Origin: Solen grandis
Lineage: Eukaryota > Mollusca > Bivalvia > Adapedonta > Solenidae
Assembly (NCBI GenBank): GCA_021229015.1
Contig: CM037790.1
Span: 59,111,288-59,175,287, forward strand
DNA length: 64,000 nucleotides
Direction: 5' to 3'
Part shown: positions 58,028-64,000 of the stretch, piece by piece
Numbering within the stretch: position 1 is the first letter of the stretch
Layout: every line of letters starts with the position of its first letter
The notes under the pieces: model-generated
Told to the model about the DNA's origin: nothing
The model's input: the letters and a program-made list of their open reading frames with translations, nothing else
The model's database searches: none
Position numbers and translations under genes: made by a program

Positions 58028-58880
58028 TGGCAAGAACAAAATAGTTTTTATATATTACTTGAGAAGGAATAAGCCTATGTCTGTGAAACTTGTTAGGGAC
58101 ATTGCCCACGGCCTGTATATTGTGACCTATGACTTTGAGATAATAAAGTCAATTGTGATTGTGATAACGTGATTGTGACGATATGCATATTTAAGCATGA
58201 ATTATTTAAAAAAAAAATCATATAAAATCGGCAAGTTGTTGTATGAAGTTGAAATTTGTACGAATTACGATGTGCAAAAAGTCCTGAAAATTCAAGTGAT
58301 TCCGTCAAAAACATGGCAGTTATTCATGTTTTTCGGATGAGGGCTTGTATACGAAAATCTAGCAATTTGAAGTAAGGATAGAAGGCGGTTATTGGGTTGG
58401 TTACCCTAGGTCCGGACGATCAAAGGTCAAATTCACATTGCCACTTAGTGTAAATTCCTTGTCTGCACAATATATTGAGAAGGAATAAGCATAGGTTTTG
58501 GAAACATAGTAGAGAAATTGCCCTTTGTCACTTGAAGACCCTATTGATTTTGAGGGCATTCGATCAAAAGTCATGGTCACAGTGACATTTAATCTAAAAA
58601 TCCTTGTCCGCCGAATTCCTTGAGAATGAATAAGCCTAAGTTTGGAAAAGTTGTTATGGACATTGTCCATGGCAAGTTCACGACCCTTTTTAAATTCTGA
58701 GGTCATTAGGTCAAAGGTCTGGATCAAAGTGAAACTTAATATAAAATCTTTTTTTATTTATAACTTGAGAAGAAATAAGCCCATGTCTGTGAAACTTGAT
58801 GGGGACATTGCACACGGCCTGTATATGACACCTATGATTTTGAGGTAATGAAGTCAAAGGTCAAGGTCAAAATGACACTA
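58028..58880 (+). repeat. TCAAGGTCA-rich repeat, copy 3, rearranged
   Basis: ACTTGAGAAGGAATAAGCCT, CATTGCCCACGGCCTGTATA, GATCAAAGGTCAAATTCAC and GTCAAAGGTCAAGGTCAAAA are shared with 51220-51890, interrupted at 58150-58410 by a phrase also found at 44200-44400 and 48570-48720 (GTGCAAAAAGTCCTGAAA). Confidence 0.75.
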
Positions 58881-58881
58881 A

Positions 58882-60398
58882 GGTCACTAGAGCAGAAAGC
58901 CCTATCGTTTGTTCGGGACAAGCGAAATCTAGTTCCTTCTTTTCTTATTATTCTTTTTTTCTTCCTCTTATATTTGTGTTAATTTTGAGGTGTTGCCATT
59001 GACTCAGAACAATGAAAATTTTATGGCATATATTTCAAACCATGAGCTTTCGGATGCATTGAATTTCATATTCATATGACGTCACATAACGTCAGATTCG
59101 ACGTCAGGTGAAAAAGATTGTACGCGGTCTACAGCCATTATTTCTGGACCAATTTTCATCAAAATTTCACAGAATGTGTATGTTAGGCTCTAGTTGTGCC
59201 TTTCGGTGTCCGTTTTACCAAATTCGAAAAGGCAAAAGTTTTATGGTGAATCCAAGATTCGAACTAATGACGTCAAATTTCAAATGCGTATAAAATCTCT
59301 TCGAGAAGAGCTAGAAAGTTGATATTTGGACTGAATATTAAACTCTAGGTCTTCTTTATATTCTGAAAAGATGAACAATGACGTCACATGACGTCATAAT
59401 GCTAATAAAACTTTCGTATTAAAACTTAACGGTTTTTAAGCCCTGTAGGCTTCATTTTTTGTATGATTTGCTTGAATTTTTGTCTGAAGATGCAGTATTA
59501 GATTCTATGGAGCCATGTCACTTCCGTTTTCGGCAAATCCCAAAGGTCAAGGTCATATATCAATTATCGGATTTTTCTTCGGCCTTAAATATCTCAAAAA
59601 CGGTAAATATTCTATCGAGACATTATGCGTATAATTTGTAGTGCTTAGAAAGACCCTTCAGATGATATTTAGTTTTTGATGATCGGGGTTGAATTGGTTG
59701 AGTTATGGCGGAAAAATGAAAATTTCGTAACCCCCAGTGTGTTTAACAGTTTATATCTCGAAAACTTTTGATTTTTGAAAATATGATGATGAATATTATT
59801 TGTAGAGAAATGTTTGGCCGTTCTTTTGATGCTAAAAGTTCAATGATTGGCCAAAGATTGGTGGAGTAATGGGAAAAAAACGAAATTCGTGTATGTAGCT
59901 TTGGTGAATTTTTCATTTTTCAGGTGGTTTAAGGGCTTGTATCTCAAAAAGTATTAGTAATATTCCTAAACATAAAGCGTGTGAAATTGTAGAGAATTTT
60001 TTCCTTAATTTTGAAATTGAACAAAGTATAAGGAAGTTCATCAAAAATAAGAATTGAAACATGTAGAATTTCAGCGATTCTGCCGTGTTGTCAAAGTTCT
60101 ACGGCTAATATCTCAAAGCTCATTAGAAATAAGTCACACCTTAAGCAAGTGAGATGTAGAGAATTTTAAGAAGATTATTTTGGTACCTAGAGTTTTAAAA
60201 TTGATTAAAGTATAAGGAAGTTACATCAAAAATACGAATATAAACCAAGTGAAAGAATTTTCGAGAAATATCCTACTTTCGCTTTCACGTTAATTGAAGC
60301 ATTTTCGGAAAATATGTAAGTTTACAGCTATGTATTAGTCATATAAATTGCAAAAAACTTTTTACTTATATCATATTGATATTACTAGCTAAACAAGC
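58882..60398 (+). repeat. CRE-bearing repeat, long form, copy 2, with boundary module
   Basis: The module GCAGAAAGCCCTAT, hairpin CGTTTGT/ACAAGCG (58906-58924) and CTAG (58929-58932) is followed by a body matching 34206-35592 through to the same edge (TTGATATTACTAGCTAAACA). Paired sites are ATGACGTCACATAACGTCAG (about 59076) and ATGACGTCACATGACGTCAT (about 59376). Confidence 0.9.
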
Positions 60399-60403
60399 GT
60401 ACC

Positions 60404-60710
60404 CATTCCGGTGGCCGAGTGGTTAGAGCGTCCGCCTCGGGAGCGGAAGGTCGTGGGATCGATCCCCGACCCGACATACCAAAGTCGTAAAAAATGGTAC
60501 TGTTATAGCTCCCTTGCTTGGCGCTCAGCATATAAGGGTATTTGCAGGACTGGTTAGCGCGGTATCAGGATGATGTGACTGGGTGTGGTATCATGCCACA
60601 TGTCTACGGCGTGATACTGCAGTGTGGTAGTCCTATACCCGCATGAAGTAGACATCGTGACTGGCTGAATTACTGTCGGTTGGACGTTAAACCCAACAAA
60701 CAAACTGATA
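60404..60710 (+). repeat. Best full-length tRNA-derived SINE in the window
   Basis: The tRNA-like head is at about 60408-60470: A box GTGGCCGAGTGGTTAGAGC, an anticodon arm with stem TCCGC/GCGGA and loop CTCGGGA, and B box GGTCGTGGGATCGATCCCC. The body is shared with the other copies. The tail is GTCGGTTGGACGTTAAACCC, then AACAAAC. It looks young and may still be recognised by RNA polymerase III. It resembles bivalve RUDI-type SINEs (tentative). It sits directly after a CRE-bearing repeat. Confidence 0.92.
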
Positions 60711-60927
60711 TCATATATAGCAGTGTTTACTACACCGATCCCTACACACGAGGTGTGCACACAGGCGCATGTTGACGTCTTTTGTAAACATTTATTAAAG
60801 TTGCTTAAATAATGATGTTTATAGATAAACATTTACATAAGAATGAGGAGTTTCGGAAATATTTTTTGCAAAGGGACTCCTAAGGAAAGAAAAAGATGCT
60901 AAATTAAATACTAAAATACAAGTATAG

Positions 60928-61145
60928 TTTATTAGGTTTAACGTCCCACCGACAGTATTTATTATAAGTCTTTTGGAGACAATGTCTACTTAAGACAAAT
61001 GTAGTGTTGTCACACTGCACAGTATCACGTCGTAGACAGTTGGCATGATACCACACCCAGTCACATTATCCGGACACCGGGCCATCAGTCCTAGAACTAC
61101 CCTTATTAAGCTGAACGCCAACCAAGGGAGCTATACCAGTACCTA
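60928..61145 (-). repeat. tRNA-derived SINE, head missing
   Basis: TTTATTAGGTTTAACGTCCC, ACCGACAGTATTTATTATAAG, CACACCCAGTCACATTATCC and AAGGGAGCTATACCAGTACC run in the reverse direction to the copy at 60404. The tRNA head is absent (5' truncation). Confidence 0.88.
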
Positions 61146-61149
61146 TGTT

Positions 61150-61605
61150 TACGAATTTGGTAAATACAAGAATTGAATAATTGATATAACTTTTTAAACA
61201 ACTTACAGATCATGTGTTATCTCGTTTGATTTGATATTACCGGGGTATTCCTAGCCTTGATATCTTCCGCTGACACCGACTTTTTTAAACGATTATTTTT
61301 TACATATTTCCTTCTTTCCTTAATGTCAATCAGTTGATATTTTCTGATTTCTCAACTAATTCAAACAAGATAAATAAATAAAAAAACAGCCATCACATAA
61401 ATTGATTGAAATCAAAATAAGAAATGAGCCGACGGTCAAAAAATGCGTGAAATTTATGTGTTACATCCATATTTGGAAAGCACGTGCACGTGTGTGAATA
61501 CTTTAACAACACGCTGACGTAACACTTATATGGCGCCATCTTCTAATATAGCAGCATAACGTAGTAATAGGGCGGGGCAAACTCTAAGTTAGTCAGTGTT
61601 AATTA
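61150..61605. other. Intergenic DNA
   Basis: No gene seen. A GGGCGGGGC word near 61570 has its complement near 61790, flanking the palindrome below. Confidence 0.45.
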
Positions 61606-61609
61606 AGTA

Positions 61610-61718
61610 TAGGTTAGTGTTTTTTTAGTAAGCATTAAGTCCATTAAATCGGTGTGGCGCGGCAAAGCCGCGCGACCGATTTATTGGACTTAATGCTTAC
61701 TAAAAAAACACTAACCTA
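61610..61718. repeat. 109-bp near-perfect palindrome (foldback element)
   Basis: The left arm TAGGTTAGTGTTTTTTTAGT continues through AAGCATTAAGTCCA; the right arm is its complement and ends CACTAACCTA. The centre is GCGCGGC-AAA-GCCGCGC, making the tip of the hairpin GC-rich. Flanking AGGGCGGGG (61570) and CCCCGCCCT (61790) extend the symmetry imperfectly. Confidence 0.93.
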
Positions 61719-61734
61719 CTTAGTTTTTGAAATT

Positions 61735-63160
61735 ATGTTTTGAAATTTAACGCAGTCGCACATTCCAAATATAGTATTGATTTTTTAGACCCCGCCCTAT
61801 CAACCTGTTCCCGGCGTGAATTACATCACGTGACATGTAACATGTTATGTCAAAGGTCAATGCGTCGCTCTAGCTGTGTATATCTGTATAGATCTACGCT
61901 CCAAATGAGCATTGAACCGGAAGCCGACTTTGATCTCTTCGGCAAAAAAGTGGTGATTGAAATTTCAATAAAGCTACTGTTTAGAAAGGTTCATATATCT
62001 GCACCTATATATGTTGTGTTTTGGACATTTTTTTTTATTATTATTTAAGTAACCCTTGTTTGTAAGTGTGTTTTTTTTCTTCTTCTCTTCTCATTATTTA
62101 TATACATTTTTCAATTTGAATTTATTTAATCGGATATTTACTTAATCGCTTTGTTTAGTAATTACTTATATATTGCCCATTCTGTGTTAACATGTGTAGA
62201 CATTGAAATTACACAAGTGTCTTTAAAGCGATGACCGATACTAATGTTGTTAGAACTTGTGGTCAGACCCTCTTACTTATTTTTTAAAATCTTCAATGTT
62301 GCATCATCATTACTTAGGCAATAATACATGTTTAAACTAAACTAAGCGGAAGGGTAGAGTTCTTTTGTTATTTTGGATTAATCAGAATGCTAGTGAGTAA
62401 ATGTTTGTTCTCTATGGTTGCTGTGTATTATTTTTTGTCGATGTTCATGCGATCACATCAAAAATCCCTGTAACACGTTACACATGCGTGATATGGACTA
62501 AGACCCCAATTTAAATTTACTATATGTTCTATATAAGCATATATACAAATGACAATTTCTGTAAGGGAAATTGGCATCCAAACTTACCCTCATTAGATAG
62601 ATCTATTCAAGGGAAATAATTCTGTACATTTTAAACATGGGTTCACCTGACTACTTTTTGACCTATTTAAGGCCAAGTAACATGCGTATGAATTTAGTGC
62701 ACCGGTCGGCCATTTCACACCATTTTTCTCAAAAATTCCCCTCTCAGTAATGCTAAACTATTAAGATTGTTGCGCAATAATGCCTCCAAACTGGGCATTT
62801 TATGACTATTTAACTGTGTTCTATAGAATTTAATTCTTTATTGCATGTCTTTCAGTCAAAAACTCACCTTAATTAAGCATTAAATAGGGTCACTTTTTTC
62901 TGTGTAGGCACATCCGGATACCGGTAACCAAGGGCAGGTAATTGTGGTCTTAGTCCATATTGGTGAACACATAAAGCTCCGCTTCTCGACACAACTCGAC
63001 GCACATGCGCAGTGAAGGTGCTTGAAGCTGGTTTTAAACTGATCAGCTGATTTAGCGGAATAGTGTTTAGTGACAAGTTGATGCCGATTAAATGAATTAA
63101 ATGGAGACAAAAAATTGAAAAAATGGAATGATTTCATTGGACAAAATATAATTTCAAACA
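61735..63160. other. Intergenic DNA, no convincing gene
   Basis: ORFs at 61740-62048 and on the minus strand at 62873-63161 show no domains. A CACCTGACTACTTTTTGACC at about 62644 is a stray fragment of the 145-bp family. Confidence 0.45.
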
Positions 63161-63164
63161 CTAT

Positions 63165-63235
63165 GAGAGAATTTAACAGTTAAGAAGCCGTCATTCGCTA
63201 CGCTCGTTCTGGCTTCTTAATTGTTAAATTCTCTC
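63165..63235. repeat. 71-bp palindrome with 25-nt arms
   Basis: GAGAGAATTTAACAGTTAAG, then AAGCC, pairs with GGCTTCTTAATTGTTAAATT, then CTCTC, with one mismatch. The loop contains CATTCGCTACGCTCG. A second independent foldback 1.5 kb from the first. Confidence 0.92.
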
Positions 63236-63492
63236 TTAATAAACACAACTATAACGTACTACAGTCGTCTCCATCGTATGTAGAAGCATTATTGAAATTT
63301 AACTCACGTGGCTACACGCGTCGACAAATCTATTGCATGGTAGCATTTACGGTTTTATTCCCGCGGCTGTACACGAAATTAAAAAAAAAAAAAAGAATTT
63401 TGATATGCAGAATTAATAGGTTTAAGTTTAATTGCTTATATTTTGAAAACCTATAAAACTAGACCCAAATATGCTACAATTGACCACCTGTA

Positions 63493-63560
63493 ATTAGCTG
63501 AACGTCTCTATATGATTGAAATACTATCACAACGACGGTAAACCTCAATACAACAACAAC
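63493..63560 (+). repeat. Tail fragment of the second SINE family, with CAA repeat
   Basis: GCTGAACGTCTCTATATGAT, TGAAATACTATCACAACGAC and GGTAAAC match the tail at 29040-29090, followed by (CAA)n. The rest of the SINE is absent. Confidence 0.7.
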
Positions 63561-63752
63561 AACAACTAAAATTGGTCATGTTATAAGAAAGCGATATCAA
63601 AATAAAGATTTATTTATTTTTGACATATGGCTTATTTCACAAAATTCATGCATGAGAAGTCCATACGAAAAAAAAAGTAAAAATTAGGAAATATATTCTT
63701 TCGATATATATATATTCTTTCTAACGGTATTAATCTTTACATTTCAAAATGT

Positions 63753-63794
63753 TGCAGAAAGTCCTATCATTCGTATCAACGAATGAAATCTAGT
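63753..63794 (+). repeat. Solitary hairpin-CTAG boundary module
   Basis: TGCAGAAAGTCCTATCATTC, hairpin CATTCGT (63768-63774) / ACGAATG (63779-63785) and CTAG (63790-63793). Here no CRE-type body follows, unlike the copies at 43256, 51891 and 58882. The sequence before it should be an element body but is too diverged to recognise. Confidence 0.75.
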
Positions 63795-63904
63795 ATTGTT
63801 TTTAATTTCATATTGGATTTGAAAAAAAAAGGCATGAGCTTGGACTAAGTATATTCTAGATATAAGTCATAAACATATCATAACAGCCAGCTAATTTTGG
63901 TAGT

Positions 63905-64000
63905 AGAAGTAGTTTGTTTGTTGGATTTAACGTCCCACCGACAATATTTCAGTTATTTGGTGATGATGTGTACTTGAGACAGATATAGTGCTTCCTCACT
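63905..64000 (-). repeat. tRNA-derived SINE, cut by the window end
   Basis: GTTTGTTGGATTTAACGTCC, CACCGACAATATTTCAGTTA and GTACTTGAGACAGATATAGTG match the reversed tail and body of the family. The rest lies outside the window. Confidence 0.85.

Noticed and set aside
60408..60470. Genuine tRNA gene
   Set aside because: A and B boxes are good but the acceptor stem does not close, and the sequence continues into the SINE body found elsewhere.

Overview
The window reads as host nuclear DNA of a marine invertebrate, most likely a bivalve mollusc. It is AT-rich and gene-poor. It is full of tRNA-derived SINEs with bivalve-type tails, short-period tandem-core elements (145, about 154, about 165 and about 168 bp units) with GGACGGACGG-type tails and terminal hairpins, and large nested non-coding repeats. 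A 100-base run of N marks a scaffold gap at 13901-14000. No rRNA gene, CRISPR array or bacterial-type operon is present. The species is inferred from repeat style only.

Layout. 1-9.1 kb: intergenic or intronic DNA with a SINE relic and four tandem-core elements. 9.1-15 kb: mostly featureless DNA, a probable terminal exon of a host membrane-protein gene on the minus strand (10377-10566), two more tandem-core elements and the gap. 15.4-27.6 kb: a decayed, compact virus-like mobile element of Polinton/adintovirus-like character. It holds three close-packed minus-strand genes, a divergent plus-strand gene with a C-terminal membrane anchor, a broken coiled-coil/membrane gene, a 6-kb stretch wrecked by homopolymer runs, remains of a protein-primed family-B DNA polymerase, and a retroviral-type (rve, DDE) integrase cut off at about 27602. 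27.6-33.9 kb: host DNA with SINEs and a well-supported terminal exon (31913-32060, minus). 34-60.4 kb: a nest of related 0.5-1.4 kb repeats. They share hairpin-plus-CTAG boundary modules (Helitron/Helentron-like) and paired TGACGTCA palindromes, and are interleaved with AGGTCA-rich repeats and an element bearing two perfect RFX X-box palindromes. 53-64 kb: more SINEs, a 103-bp tandem array, a possible plus-strand terminal exon (57054-57161) and two long foldback palindromes (61610-61718, 63165-63235).

The virus-like genes work as a set. Polymerase and integrase would copy and insert the element, while the compact gene cluster, none of it with a function I can name firmly, is probably structural. 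I recognise no canonical adenovirus-type protease or double-jelly-roll capsid, so the lineage may be poorly described. Many of the frameshifts may be consensus errors in homopolymers rather than true decay. The host repeats carry sequence-perfect consensus sites for several transcription-factor families (CREB/ATF, nuclear receptor, RFX, YY1-like), which is the second theme worth following.
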